Assembly (NCBI RefSeq): GCF_002835735.1
Contig: NZ_PISD01000019.1
Span: 62,001 to 126,000, forward strand
Length of the DNA stretch: 64,000 nucleotides
Direction of reading: 5' to 3'
Origin: Cytobacillus horneckiae
GTDB taxonomy: Bacteria; Bacillota; Bacilli; Bacillales; Cytobacillaceae
Below the pieces are notes generated by a model. It saw only the letters and a program-made list of their open reading frames with translations, was not told the origin of the DNA and did no database searches. Made by a program: the position numbers and the translations under genes. Of this stretch, positions 36,377-45,320 are shown piece by piece (positions within the stretch are counted from its first letter, which is position 1; every line of letters begins with the position of its first letter).

Positions 36377-37003
36377 ATGAAAAATTTAATGAAGCTTTCT
36401 TTTATGTTGTTGTTTACTGTAGCTCTAGTCTTTGGATTTAAGCAAGATGCAAGTGCATCAATGGTACATACCGTTAAAACGGGAGATACGATGTGGAAAA
36501 TCGCCGTGAAATATCAAGTAGGTGTAACTGAAATTATTCAAGCGAATCCACAAGTATCAAACCCAAACTTTATTTATCCAGGTCAAAGTTTAAATATTCC
36601 GTCGACGGCAGCTGCGACGATGAATATGGAAGCTGAAGTTGTGAAGCTAGTCAATCAGGAAAGAGCAAAAGCTGGATTAAAACCGCTTAAAGAAAATTGG
36701 GAATTATCTAGAGTTGCTCGTTTCAAATCACAGGATATGATTGACCGCAGATATTTTGATCATCATTCACCTACATACGGTACACCGTTCAAAATGATGA
36801 CTGACTTTGGGATTACATATCGCTCAGCAGGTGAAAATATTGCTGCGGGTCAAACAAGCGCACAGGCAGTAGTCAATGCTTGGATGAATAGTGACGGTCA
36901 TCGTAAAAACATTCTATCTAGCCAGTACACTGAGATTGGTGTCGGCTATGTAAAAGGTGGTTCTTACGGCCATTACTGGACGCAAATGTTTATTTCTCGA
37001 TAA
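36377..37003 (+). CDS. Secreted LysM-CAP (SCP-like) domain protein
   Basis: About 208 residues. A signal peptide (MKNLMKLSFMLLFTVALVFG ... ASA) is followed by one LysM wall-binding domain (HTVKTGDTMWKIAVKYQVGV, residues about 30-75) and a CAP domain (VVKLVNQERAKAGLKPLKEN, HHSPTYGTPFKMM, SAGENIAAG, GHRKNILS). The same layout occurs in YkwD-type and spore-associated Bacillus proteins. The start is uncertain: no ribosome site is clear before the ATG, and a TTG 18 codons upstream is an alternative. CAP activity in bacteria is not well defined. Confidence 0.8.
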   Translation: MKNLMKLSFMLLFTVALVFGFKQDASASMVHTVKTGDTMWKIAVKYQVGVTEIIQANPQVSNPNFIYPGQSLNIPSTAAATMNMEAEVVKLVNQERAKAGLKPLKENWELSRVARFKSQDMIDRRYFDHHSPTYGTPFKMMTDFGITYRSAGENIAAGQTSAQAVVNAWMNSDGHRKNILSSQYTEIGVGYVKGGSYGHYWTQMFISR

Positions 37004-37021
37004 AAATGAAAGGAAAGGTAT

Positions 37022-37051
37022 GAACGCATTCTTAACTGAATGCGTTTTTAC
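37022..37051 (+). terminator. Terminator after the CAP gene
   Basis: Stem AACGCATTC/GAATGCGTT with a six-base loop and T-run. Confidence 0.88.
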
Positions 37052-37116
37052 GTGCTTCTACAATATTTAACAAGTATAAAGAAAGTGGAAGTATTTTGAA
37101 AAAAGTAACCAATAAG

Positions 37117-37290
37117 AACCCAAAATTCAGTGCGAACTCAGAAAAAGTGGTATCAAATCGATAAAAGAAACCAAATTACAGTGAGAGGCAACAAAAAATG
37201 GACTCAAATCGAGAAAAAACCAAGCGGAAACATATGCAACAATTGTGGTACCAACTCCGAAAATACGCACAAAAATATCAGATTTAGCAC
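37117..37290. repeat. Degenerate tandem repeat, about 50-bp unit
   Basis: Two clear units and at least one weaker: GAACCCAAAATTCAGTG (37117) and GAAACCAAATTACAGTG (37167), each followed about 36-37 bases later by TCAAATCG (37153, 37204). The open frame crossing it has unusual lysine/asparagine-rich content and no ribosome site, so it is treated as noncoding. Confidence 0.5.
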
Positions 37291-37334
37291 GAATCGAATA
37301 CCGAAAACGAGGAGAGTCTATTTAACAATAATTA

Positions 37335-37688
37335 ATGTTAAAATTAGGAAAAATAAGAAAGGTTGGAAACGCTTTGTATGATCATGTCACGGTAAGCTGG
37401 CTTTCAATGGACAATCATCTTTTCTTAGCTTTTATCAGTATAATAGTAATCCTTATAGGTATTATCGGTTCGATGGCAATTTTTACGTCATCATATCGCA
37501 AAAACAAAAAGCAGGCTTACTTTTTATTGGTGCCTTATTTATTTGGTTTTATAGTTTTGATGCCTAATTTATATCGTATTTCGCCATTTATAAGTTATGT
37601 AGCTATATTGGTTCTTTTTATCGTAACAGGATATGCAATCTACTGGGGAAGAACGAAAATAGATAGGAAGGAAGAAGCATCAGAGTAA
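37335..37688 (+). CDS. Small membrane protein, up to 117 residues
   Basis: Three hydrophobic helices (LFLAFISIIVILIGIIGSMA, AYFLLVPYLFGFIVLM and YVAILVLFIVTGYAIY) with a basic loop SYRKNKKQ between the first two and a charged end. The start is unsure: the listed ATG, the TTG giving LYDHVTVSW (after GGTTGG), or the ATG giving MDNHLF are all possible. No family recognised. A 250-base stretch without genes follows, then a terminator. Confidence 0.5.
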   Translation: MLKLGKIRKVGNALYDHVTVSWLSMDNHLFLAFISIIVILIGIIGSMAIFTSSYRKNKKQAYFLLVPYLFGFIVLMPNLYRISPFISYVAILVLFIVTGYAIYWGRTKIDRKEEASE

Positions 37689-37950
37689 AAAGGGAAGTAA
37701 TCAAAGGGAAAATCATGGATACATCCCTCCATCTTTCCACTTCATAACAAAAGGATTTACCGTTGTTGGGTTCTTTAATGTATTCCTATTACCTATTATC
37801 AAAATTTAATCGAGAGTAATCTTCAAGTAGGATTCATTTTGTTAATCAGCATGCTGCAGCCTCGTGCTCTTTAAGAACTACCATTACTTCGCTTTCATTT
37901 TAACAATTGCGGTGATATAGATGATGTGTAAAAAAGCATAGGTGCAAGAT

Positions 37951-37988
37951 AAAAGAAGCTGCAGACGTGTGCAGCTCTTTTATTTTTT
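37951..37988. terminator. Terminator near the end of the cupredoxin gene
   Basis: AGCTGC/GCAGCT stem extended by AAAAG/CTTTT with a one-base bulge, T-rich on both sides. It probably serves the minus-strand cupredoxin gene and any plus-strand readthrough. Confidence 0.7.
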
Positions 37989-38004
37989 CACAAAAAGCAT
38001 GCAC

Positions 38005-38457
38005 TTATTTTACAACGATATAGGCTATCATTTGCCCAGCATTTCCATGATGCGAATGTGTATCGCAAATAAGCTCATAAGTTCCTTTTTTATCAAACTG
38101 CAATGGAACAACTGTTTCCTCTCCTTTTTTGACCGTCCCTTTTATGTCGGTTCCTTCAATATAAAAGGGATGCTCACTTCCCATTACACCTAAGATAGAT
38201 AAGTTTACTTTTTCACCTGGTTCTAAAAATATCGTCCCAGGATCCCACCGGTATACCTCAACTTCCCTACCATCAGGCATTTTTGTTTTATACTCTCCCG
38301 TCACCATATGGATTTCTCTAATATCCTCTTCACTATTTAAGTTAAAAACAGAAACACTACCAGATTTAGAAAAATACCAGACAGATGCAGATACAATGAT
38401 GGCGAAGATTAATAAAACCGTGATGATTGACCGCTTTTTTATTACTAGAAATTGCAT
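38005..38457 (-). CDS. Membrane-anchored cupredoxin-domain protein
   Basis: About 150 residues. The ATG (MQFLVIKKRS) seven bases after GGAGGG is chosen. One N-terminal membrane anchor (IITVLLIFAIIVSASVWYF) is followed by a cupredoxin fold. Probable copper ligands are His in GSEHPFYIEG and the cluster CDTHSHHGNAGQM (Cys, His, Met), as in type 1 or CuA-like sites of the COX2-like group. It may carry or sense copper or electrons outside the membrane. It is divergent from the atypical response regulator. Confidence 0.78.
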   Translation of the reverse strand: MQFLVIKKRSIITVLLIFAIIVSASVWYFSKSGSVSVFNLNSEEDIREIHMVTGEYKTKMPDGREVEVYRWDPGTIFLEPGEKVNLSILGVMGSEHPFYIEGTDIKGTVKKGEETVVPLQFDKKGTYELICDTHSHHGNAGQMIAYIVVK

Positions 38458-38599
38458 AACGATTCCCTCCATTATAGTTTGTCCTTATATAGATATGCCA
38501 ACAGGAGAGAAGAACTTGTCTCTTTTTCATATTTTTTTCTGAATATTTATTTACATTTTTATATAGCTTACGGATAATGAAGGAAAAAGGGTGGGCAGC

Positions 38600-40072
38600 A
38601 TGTACAAAGTCCTTGTCGCAGGTCGTGATGAATCAGATTTAAACGGAATACGATGGCTGCTTCATTCAGCGATGACATCATGGCAAGTTGAGACAGTGAA
38701 TCTTCCGGGAGAATTGATCGGTAAAATAGAAACATTTAGACCTGATCTTCTTATCATTGAACTCGAAATGATAGAAGATGAAGCACATTATCATTTTATT
38801 GTAAATGTACTAAATATTGTAAAACCCTCGATATGCGCTATTACGATTGAACCGACTTTTGCAAGAGCAAAAAACGCGATTGATTTAGGAGTAAATGATT
38901 TGTTGTTAAAACCAATATCACCTGAAATATTATTGAAATCTGTACAAAGAATTTATCGGAAAAATCATGCTGATAAAAAAAATCTTCCGGCTAATCAAAT
39001 ACAATCGGAAAGAAGCATTGGCTATACCCATTTATTTTTGAACAGTGATGAGCCAATTCGACCTCTTAAAAGTTTTGGGTTAAAATCAGAAAGTGTGCAT
39101 ATATTGCCTGAGCTTTACCAATTTCTAAAAAGTTATCAATGGAAAAGACCGTTGTTTTCTTTTGTATTAACCGAAATGATTGTATGCTTTGCTGCATCAC
39201 ATGATGATATCAATTGGCGACAGGAGTGGAGCAGGTTTTTACGAGACTGGCAAACGATGAGTCATGAGCCGATTGTAATTGTAGCACAAGATTCAAACGG
39301 CAATGAACCAATTAAAGATCAATATCATCTTCTAAAACATAGGATGGAAATTAGCTTTTATATCGGGTTTAATCAAATCATAGATAATAGAAGTGACCGG
39401 GACTGGCGGATGATCGACCCTTTTTTAACACCAGAAGATCAACAGCTTTGGGTGGAATTATTAGCTCAATCTGATTTAAAAGGTTTAAAAAAATGGCTTT
39501 ACGACGAGTTTTTGAACTTGAATCCTCCTTACCCTGATCCTGCAATCATTAGAATTCGCTTAACTAGCATTCTGGCACAAATAAGACGATTCATGCTGTC
39601 AAATAAATTAGAAAATCCTTCTTTTGAAAAAAATTATCTTCAGCTTTTCCAGGAGATATTATATTGTCCTGTTATTTATCGGATTATTGAAGAGCTTATT
39701 CTGTTTATTGGCCAATTAATTGAAAACGTAATAACGAGGAAAAACCCAATTCAGCTTTCGAAAAAGGTTTTTCATTATTTAGAGGAAAATTATGCAAATC
39801 CGCAATTGAATCTAACGGAAATCGGAGAAAAGTTTAACAAGAATGCCAGCTATATTAGCTACGTGATTTCAAATAATTATCATAAAACTTTCAGAGGGAT
39901 ACTGACAGATATTCGCATTCGTCACGCAATTGATCTATTAGAAGAATCATCTTTATCAATTAAAGAAATATCATCGCAATGCGGGTTTAGTAATCAACAA
40001 TATTTTAATAAGGTTTTTCTTAAAAAAATGAATTGTTCACCTAGTCAATTTCGTAAAAAAATAGAATTGTAG
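38600..40072 (+). CDS. Atypical receiver-domain protein with AraC-type DNA-binding domain
   Basis: About 490 residues. Residues 1-115 form a response-regulator receiver, but the acidic pair is replaced by Gly8-Arg9 and the phosphorylation Asp by Glu54 (LLIIELEM); the switch Lys (LLLKPIS) is kept. The middle 270 residues are not recognised. The C-terminus has two AraC helix-turn-helix motifs (LTEIGEKFNKNASYISYVIS and SIKEISSQCGFSNQQYFNKV). It resembles YesN-type regulators but probably is not controlled by phosphorylation. The ATG is chosen because the upstream GTG lies in the ribosome site. No histidine kinase gene is adjacent. Confidence 0.85.
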   Translation: MYKVLVAGRDESDLNGIRWLLHSAMTSWQVETVNLPGELIGKIETFRPDLLIIELEMIEDEAHYHFIVNVLNIVKPSICAITIEPTFARAKNAIDLGVNDLLLKPISPEILLKSVQRIYRKNHADKKNLPANQIQSERSIGYTHLFLNSDEPIRPLKSFGLKSESVHILPELYQFLKSYQWKRPLFSFVLTEMIVCFAASHDDINWRQEWSRFLRDWQTMSHEPIVIVAQDSNGNEPIKDQYHLLKHRMEISFYIGFNQIIDNRSDRDWRMIDPFLTPEDQQLWVELLAQSDLKGLKKWLYDEFLNLNPPYPDPAIIRIRLTSILAQIRRFMLSNKLENPSFEKNYLQLFQEILYCPVIYRIIEELILFIGQLIENVITRKNPIQLSKKVFHYLEENYANPQLNLTEIGEKFNKNASYISYVISNNYHKTFRGILTDIRIRHAIDLLEESSLSIKEISSQCGFSNQQYFNKVFLKKMNCSPSQFRKKIEL

Positions 40073-40086
40073 AAAGGTAGAGAGCC

Positions 40087-40944
40087 TTGTTAAGACAACA
40101 AAAACCACAACTTGAATCTTTAAATGAGAGCGATATTGAACGACTGATTCAGCTTTCAACCTCAGTCGGCTGGGATTATGATTATGATGAAATTAAAACC
40201 ATTCTCTCAAGTGGAAAGGTGTTTGGACATAAAACTGAGAACGGTGAAGTGGTTTCAAGTGCGGCAATCATTCCATACGATACAAATATAGCATCTATTG
40301 GATTAGTCATTGTGAAACGAAATTATAGGGGCATGGGTCTGGCAAAAGAGGTTATGCAAAAATGTATACATTTTGCCAATAAATCGATGCCTATTATCCT
40401 AATAGCAACGGACGAAGGTTAACCTCTATATAAAAAACTAGGGTTTAATAACATTGCCAGCATTAAGAAGTATTTTTGTTATCAACCCCTTCGGTCAGTG
40501 ATAGCAAATGAAAAATATACTTTAGAGGCAATGAAAAATGAAAATTTCACAAATGTTGTCCATATAGATGAGCAAGCCTTTGGTGCTAAGCGGCAAACAT
40601 TTCTCATTCATAGAATGAGGCAGGCAAAAGAATGCATCGTTTTAAAAGAAGGGGACAGTGTAAAAGGGTTTGGCATGGCGATTGCGTACAGGGACTATTT
40701 ACGGTTAGGTCCTATTATCGCTCCAAATACAGCCGCTGCTTTATTAATCATACATAGATTAGCAGAAAATCACACTGGTACTATACGCATTGATGTACCT
40801 GCAGAGCAAATAGAATTCACTCAAGCAATCGAATCAGAAGGCTTTGAGTTTGTCAACCAGCCACCAATCATGATGATGAATGGACAATCATTGTCAAATA
40901 GAAATGGCACTCTTTATAGTATTTCCGCACAAATCTTTGGGTAA
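40087..40944 (+). pseudogene. Double GNAT-domain acetyltransferase gene with an in-frame stop
   Basis: From a TTG after GAAAGG the frame encodes a GNAT domain with the acetyl-CoA motif NYRGMGLAKEVMQKCI, then TAA at 40420-40422 in the sequence ATDEG-stop-PLYKKLGFNNI. The same frame continues through a second GNAT-like domain to 40944. Because PLYKKLGF is the expected end of the first GNAT domain, the TAA falls inside conserved sequence and looks like a mutation (for example TTA to TAA). The intact protein would be about 285 residues. It follows the receiver/AraC gene by 14 bases. Confidence 0.75.
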
Positions 40945-40968
40945 AGAACAACAAGGGGGATTCCATTA

Positions 40969-41919
40969 ATGAAAGTGCTCTACTTAATTAGAGATCCATT
41001 TATAGAAGAATATCCGCAATTGATAAATGAGGCAAAGCAGCTTAATGCGGAAGTGAAGTTTGTAAATAGCGATAACGGCATAGATAAGCAAGAGCTATTA
41101 AATGAAGTGAGGGATGTTGACATTATCGTTGTTGCAATTGTGAAAATTGATAAAGAAGTGATAGACTCAGCACCGAATTTAAAATATATCATTAAGTTTG
41201 GTGCCGGATATGACAATATAGACGTAGCTTATGCCCATCAGAAAGGAATAAAAGTATCCAATGCACCAGGTCAAAATGCTGAGTCAGCAGCTGACTTAGG
41301 ATTTGCCCTCATGCTTACAGCTGCAAGAAATATACCACAAAAAGATGCAGAAATAAAACGTTCTCACTGGGAATTGTCAATGGGATCTGAAGTTTATCAT
41401 AAGCGTCTTGGCATTATCGGATTTGGTTCGATAGGACAAGCATTAGCAAAGCGGGCACAAGGCTTCGACATGAAGATATCAGCCTATGGAAACTATAAGG
41501 ACTATGATGCTGCTAAGAAATTTGGCGTTGAGTTTGTTGAGTTGAAACAGCTGCTTGCTTCTTCAGATTATATTGTTCTCTCAACCTCACTGAAAAATCA
41601 TAATCGCCACCTTATCAATAAAGAAACAATTTCGTTAATGAAGCCTAATGTCTTCGTTATAAATATTTCTAGGGGCGGACTGATAAATGAAGAGGATCTT
41701 GTCAAAGCATTGAAAGAAAAAAGAATAAAAGGTGCTGCACTTGATGTTTTTCAGGAGGAACCTTCTTTTAGTGAATTATCAAAGCTTAAAAATGTCATCG
41801 CTACTCCACATATTGGCGGAGCCACATTTGAAGCAGTCGCAAGAATTAATAAGATAACGATTAAAAACATACAAAGGTTTCTCACGGATGAGCCTTTAGA
41901 ATTTGTGGTCAGCTCTTAA
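40969..41919 (+). CDS. D-isomer-specific 2-hydroxyacid dehydrogenase (phosphoglycerate dehydrogenase-like)
   Basis: A 316-residue NAD-dependent dehydrogenase. The nucleotide loop is LGIIGFGSIGQALAKRA (residues about 145-161). Catalytic residues are Arg in INISRGGLINEEDL, Glu in FQEEPSF and His in TPHIGGATFEA. It lacks an ACT domain and is short for SerA, so it may reduce another 2-oxoacid. Ribosome site AAGGGGGA. Not obviously linked to the hut genes downstream, from which a repeat and a terminator separate it. Confidence 0.85.
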   Translation: MKVLYLIRDPFIEEYPQLINEAKQLNAEVKFVNSDNGIDKQELLNEVRDVDIIVVAIVKIDKEVIDSAPNLKYIIKFGAGYDNIDVAYAHQKGIKVSNAPGQNAESAADLGFALMLTAARNIPQKDAEIKRSHWELSMGSEVYHKRLGIIGFGSIGQALAKRAQGFDMKISAYGNYKDYDAAKKFGVEFVELKQLLASSDYIVLSTSLKNHNRHLINKETISLMKPNVFVINISRGGLINEEDLVKALKEKRIKGAALDVFQEEPSFSELSKLKNVIATPHIGGATFEAVARINKITIKNIQRFLTDEPLEFVVSS

Positions 41920-41964
41920 TAATCTCTTAAACCGAATCGTTTCCTCTTTGCTGTTGTTGGATGT

Positions 41965-42060
41965 GCATAGGTGTCCGCTTGACTCTTGAGCCAGAAGCGA
42001 GACAATCGAGTCACTAAACGCGTGCAGCGATGGTCGAACTTCGGAAAAGTAATCTCAAAC
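41965..42060 (+). repeat. Dispersed intergenic repeat, copy C
   Basis: Contains GGTGTCCGCTTGACTCTTGA and AGAAGCGAGACAATCGAGTC, aligned with the other copies (59.1 kb in reverse orientation and 62.9 kb). The conserved GAGAAAGTGATAA head is missing here. The rest of the 41920-42251 gap holds a terminator and an 8-bp inverted pair ATATTCTT/AAGAATAT just before hutU. Confidence 0.6.
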
Positions 42061-42082
42061 CATTCTAGTTTTTCTACCACCT

Positions 42083-42116
42083 AAATCCAAGAGCTTGATC
42101 TTGGATTTTTTTTATA
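42083..42116 (+). terminator. Rho-independent terminator upstream of hutU
   Basis: Stem AAATCCAAGA/TCTTGGATTT, loop GCTTGA, T-run; ends transcription from the dehydrogenase side. Confidence 0.88.
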
Positions 42117-42266
42117 TTAAAACAAAAATCTAATAAAAAGATAAAAAATTTTCAAATGTAATGATAAAAGACTAAAGAAATTTATAAAAAAACCAACATT
42201 AGTTAACTTTATATTCCGAATATTCTTAGCTAAACTTAACTTATAAAGAATATGGGAGGGATATAT

Positions 42267-43928
42267 GTGGAGACGCATAAAGCAAGAGTTATTAAAAATT
42301 ATCAAGGCAGTGAATTGCATGCAAAAGGCTGGATTCAGGAAGCCGCTTTAAGAATGATGATGAATAATTTAAATTCTGATGTAGCAGAAAGGCCGGAAGA
42401 TTTAGTTGTTTATGGAGGAATCGGAAAAGCAGCGAGAAATTGGGAGAGTTATGATGCAATTATAAAATCTCTTCATGAATTAGAAAATGACGAAACCTTA
42501 CTCATTCAATCAGGAAAACCGGTTGCTGTTTTCAAATCACATTGTGACGCACCAAAAGTATTAATTGCGAATTCTAACCTAGTACCAGCGTGGGCGAATT
42601 GGGATACTTTTCATGAACTTGATAAAAAAGGGTTAATGATGTATGGACAAATGACTGCAGGTAGCTGGATTTATATAGGAAGTCAAGGGATTGTACAGGG
42701 CACTTATGAAACGTTTGCCGAATTGGCCAGACAGCATTTTGGCGGTTCCTTAAAACAAACGATCACATTAACTGCAGGACTTGGTGGAATGGGAGGCGCA
42801 CAGCCATTAGCTGTAACGATGGCAGAAGGTATTTGCATTGCTATCGATGTGGATGAGCATCATATTGACCGCCGGCTTGAAACGAAGTATTTGGATACGA
42901 AGGTATATACAATTGAGGAAGCGATTTCACTGGCTGAGAAGGCAAAACATGAAGGTAGGGCATTATCAATTGGCCTGCTCGGAAATGCAGCAGAAGTACT
43001 GCCTAAAATGATAGAGATGAATTTTATTCCGGATATACTTACAGACCAAACATCTGCACACGATCCTTTAAATGGATATATTCCTCTCGGATATTCAATT
43101 GAAGAGGCAAATAAGCTACGCAGCGATCAGCCTGTAAGCTATGTACAGCATGCTAAAAAAAGCATGGCAACTCATGTAAAGGCGATGCTTGAAATGCAGA
43201 AAAAAGGAGCGGTTACCTTTGATTATGGCAATAATATTCGCCAGGTTGCAAATGATGAGGGTGTGGAAGATGCATTTGCATTTCCAGGCTTTGTACCTGC
43301 TTATATACGACCATTATTTTGCGAAGGAAAGGGACCTTTTCGGTGGGTTGCATTATCTGGAGACCCGGAGGATATTTATAAAACAGATGAAGTCATCTTA
43401 AAAGAATTTGCTTATAACGAACATTTATGTAATTGGATAAGAATGGCAAGAGAAAAAATTCAATTCCAAGGTCTTCCCTCCAGGATTTGCTGGCTCGGTT
43501 ATGGTGAAAGAGCAAAATTCGGAAAAATCATTAATGATATGGTAGCAAGCGGTGAATTGAAGGCACCAATTGTCATTGGTAGAGATCATCTTGATTCAGG
43601 CTCGGTAGCCTCGCCAAATAGAGAGACAGAAGGAATGAAGGATGGAAGTGATGCAGTAGCAGATTGGCCGATATTAAACGCAATGATTAATGCTGTAGGT
43701 GGAGCTAGCTGGGTTTCAGTTCACCATGGCGGCGGTGTGGGCATGGGCTACTCCATACATGCTGGAATGGTCATTGTTGCCGATGGAACAAAAGAGGCGG
43801 AATCAAGGCTTGAAAGAGTACTTACGACTGATCCGGGAATGGGGATCGTCCGCCATGTTGATGCCGGATATGATAAAGCAATTGAAACAGCAAAAGAAAA
43901 AGGTGTAAATATTCCAATGCTGGATTAA
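42267..43928 (+). CDS. hutU: Urocanate hydratase
   Basis: A 553-residue NAD-dependent enzyme converting urocanate to imidazolonepropionate in histidine breakdown. Signatures are [39 protein letters not shown] (NAD site) and [20 protein letters not shown] with [13 protein letters not shown] near the end. The GTG six bases after GGGAGGG gives METHKARV and is preferred to the ATG inside the ribosome site. It opens a three-gene unit hutU-hutI-transporter; hutH and hutG are not in the window. Confidence 0.95.
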   Translation: METHKARVIKNYQGSELHAKGWIQEAALRMMMNNLNSDVAERPEDLVVYGGIGKAARNWESYDAIIKSLHELENDETLLIQSGKPVAVFKSHCDAPKVLIANSNLVPAWANWDTFHELDKKGLMMYGQMTAGSWIYIGSQGIVQGTYETFAELARQHFGGSLKQTITLTAGLGGMGGAQPLAVTMAEGICIAIDVDEHHIDRRLETKYLDTKVYTIEEAISLAEKAKHEGRALSIGLLGNAAEVLPKMIEMNFIPDILTDQTSAHDPLNGYIPLGYSIEEANKLRSDQPVSYVQHAKKSMATHVKAMLEMQKKGAVTFDYGNNIRQVANDEGVEDAFAFPGFVPAYIRPLFCEGKGPFRWVALSGDPEDIYKTDEVILKEFAYNEHLCNWIRMAREKIQFQGLPSRICWLGYGERAKFGKIINDMVASGELKAPIVIGRDHLDSGSVASPNRETEGMKDGSDAVADWPILNAMINAVGGASWVSVHHGGGVGMGYSIHAGMVIVADGTKEAESRLERVLTTDPGMGIVRHVDAGYDKAIETAKEKGVNIPMLD

Positions 43929-43965
43929 TTAATCCGGTAAAACACAATTAAAAGGAGGAGGAACC

Positions 43966-45243
43966 TTGAGTACAAAACCATTATTTATTAAAAGTGCCAA
44001 TCAATTGATTACCCTAAAAGGAGGCTCACACAGCCCGGTAACAAAAACGAAAATGAGTGAGCTATCCATTATAGAAAACGGAGCAGTTTGGATTAGTGAT
44101 GGACGCATTGAAAGTGTCGGCACGACAAATGCATTGCTTGAGAAATATAAAGATAGACTGACAGAAGCTGAAGTCATAGATGCAATAGGGAAGATTGTTT
44201 TGCCGGGATTGGTCGATCCGCATACGCATCTTGTCTATGCGGGTAGCCGTGAAGAAGAGTTTAATATGCGTTTAAATGGCTCGACATATATGGAGATTAT
44301 GAATAACGGTGGAGGAATTCATGCTACGACACAAAAAACAAGAGAAGCTTCGCAAGAACAGCTTGTTCAAGAAAGTCTAGTTAGATTAAATCGCTTTCTC
44401 ATCCATGGCGTGACAACAGTGGAGGCAAAAAGTGGATATGGGCTAGATTGGGAAACAGAGTTAAAACAGCTGCAGGCTGCAAAGCGTTTAAATCATATCC
44501 ATCCAATTGACATTGTCAGTACCTTTATGGGTGCGCATGCTGTACCTGCGCACTATAAGGATAATCCAGATGCCTTTATTGATCTCATTATCGATGAAAT
44601 GCTTCCGAAAGTTGCTGAGCAAAACCTTGCAGAGTTCAATGATATTTTTTGTGAACGAGGGGTTTTTACACCGGAACAATCGAGAAAGCTGCTTAATGCT
44701 GGCAAAAAGGTAGGCTTGCTTCCAAAAATTCATGCCGATGAAATTGAGCCATATGAAGGGGCAGAGCTTGCAGCTGAGGTTGGAGCAATATCAGCTGATC
44801 ATTTATTAAAAGCTTCCGAAAAAGGAATTAAAATGATGGCAGAGAAAGGAGTTATTGGCGTTCTGCTTCCAGGCACAGCGTTTTTCTTAATGGCTGAAGC
44901 AGCGGCAGGAAGGAAGATGATTGATCAGGGTGTGGCAGTTGCATTATCAACAGACTGCAATCCTGGATCTTCTCCAACATGCTCTACTCCATTCATGATG
45001 AATCTTGCATGTATGAATATGGGCATGACACCTGCGGAGGCTATTACTGCTACAACAATAAATGCTGCTCATGCGATAAATAGAGCAGCTGATATCGGTA
45101 GCATCGAAGAAGGAAAGAAAGCAGATATTATCATGCTAAACATACCGAACTATATGCAAATGCAATATCACTATGGTATGAATCACACTGACACAGTTAT
45201 TAAATCAGGGGAAATCGTCGTAAAAAACGGCTCATTAGTATAG
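43966..45243 (+). CDS. hutI: Imidazolonepropionase
   Basis: A 425-residue amidohydrolase that opens the imidazolone ring (third step of histidine degradation). Metal ligands are visible in VDPHTHLVYAGSREEEF, FMGAHAVPAHY, KIHADEIEPYEGAELAAEVG and ALSTDCNPGSSPT; VEAKSGYGLDWETELKQL is a further hallmark. TTG start behind AAAGGAGGAGG, 37 bases after hutU. Confidence 0.95.
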   Translation: MSTKPLFIKSANQLITLKGGSHSPVTKTKMSELSIIENGAVWISDGRIESVGTTNALLEKYKDRLTEAEVIDAIGKIVLPGLVDPHTHLVYAGSREEEFNMRLNGSTYMEIMNNGGGIHATTQKTREASQEQLVQESLVRLNRFLIHGVTTVEAKSGYGLDWETELKQLQAAKRLNHIHPIDIVSTFMGAHAVPAHYKDNPDAFIDLIIDEMLPKVAEQNLAEFNDIFCERGVFTPEQSRKLLNAGKKVGLLPKIHADEIEPYEGAELAAEVGAISADHLLKASEKGIKMMAEKGVIGVLLPGTAFFLMAEAAAGRKMIDQGVAVALSTDCNPGSSPTCSTPFMMNLACMNMGMTPAEAITATTINAAHAINRAADIGSIEEGKKADIIMLNIPNYMQMQYHYGMNHTDTVIKSGEIVVKNGSLV

Positions 45244-45320
45244 AAGTCCACGGAGAGAAACTTCCATATTGCATCAATGCGGGACGACTAGGATATAAAT
45301 GAAAAAGGTGGTTGCTTGCA

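Noticed and set aside
37130-37381. 83-codon basic open frame
   Set aside because: It lies across degenerate tandem repeats and has no ribosome site; its Asn/Lys/Arg-rich content reflects the repeat.
41920-42266. hutP gene or HutP-binding antiterminator before hutU
   Set aside because: No HutP-like frame and no NAG-repeat hairpin; the space holds a repeat copy and an ordinary terminator.
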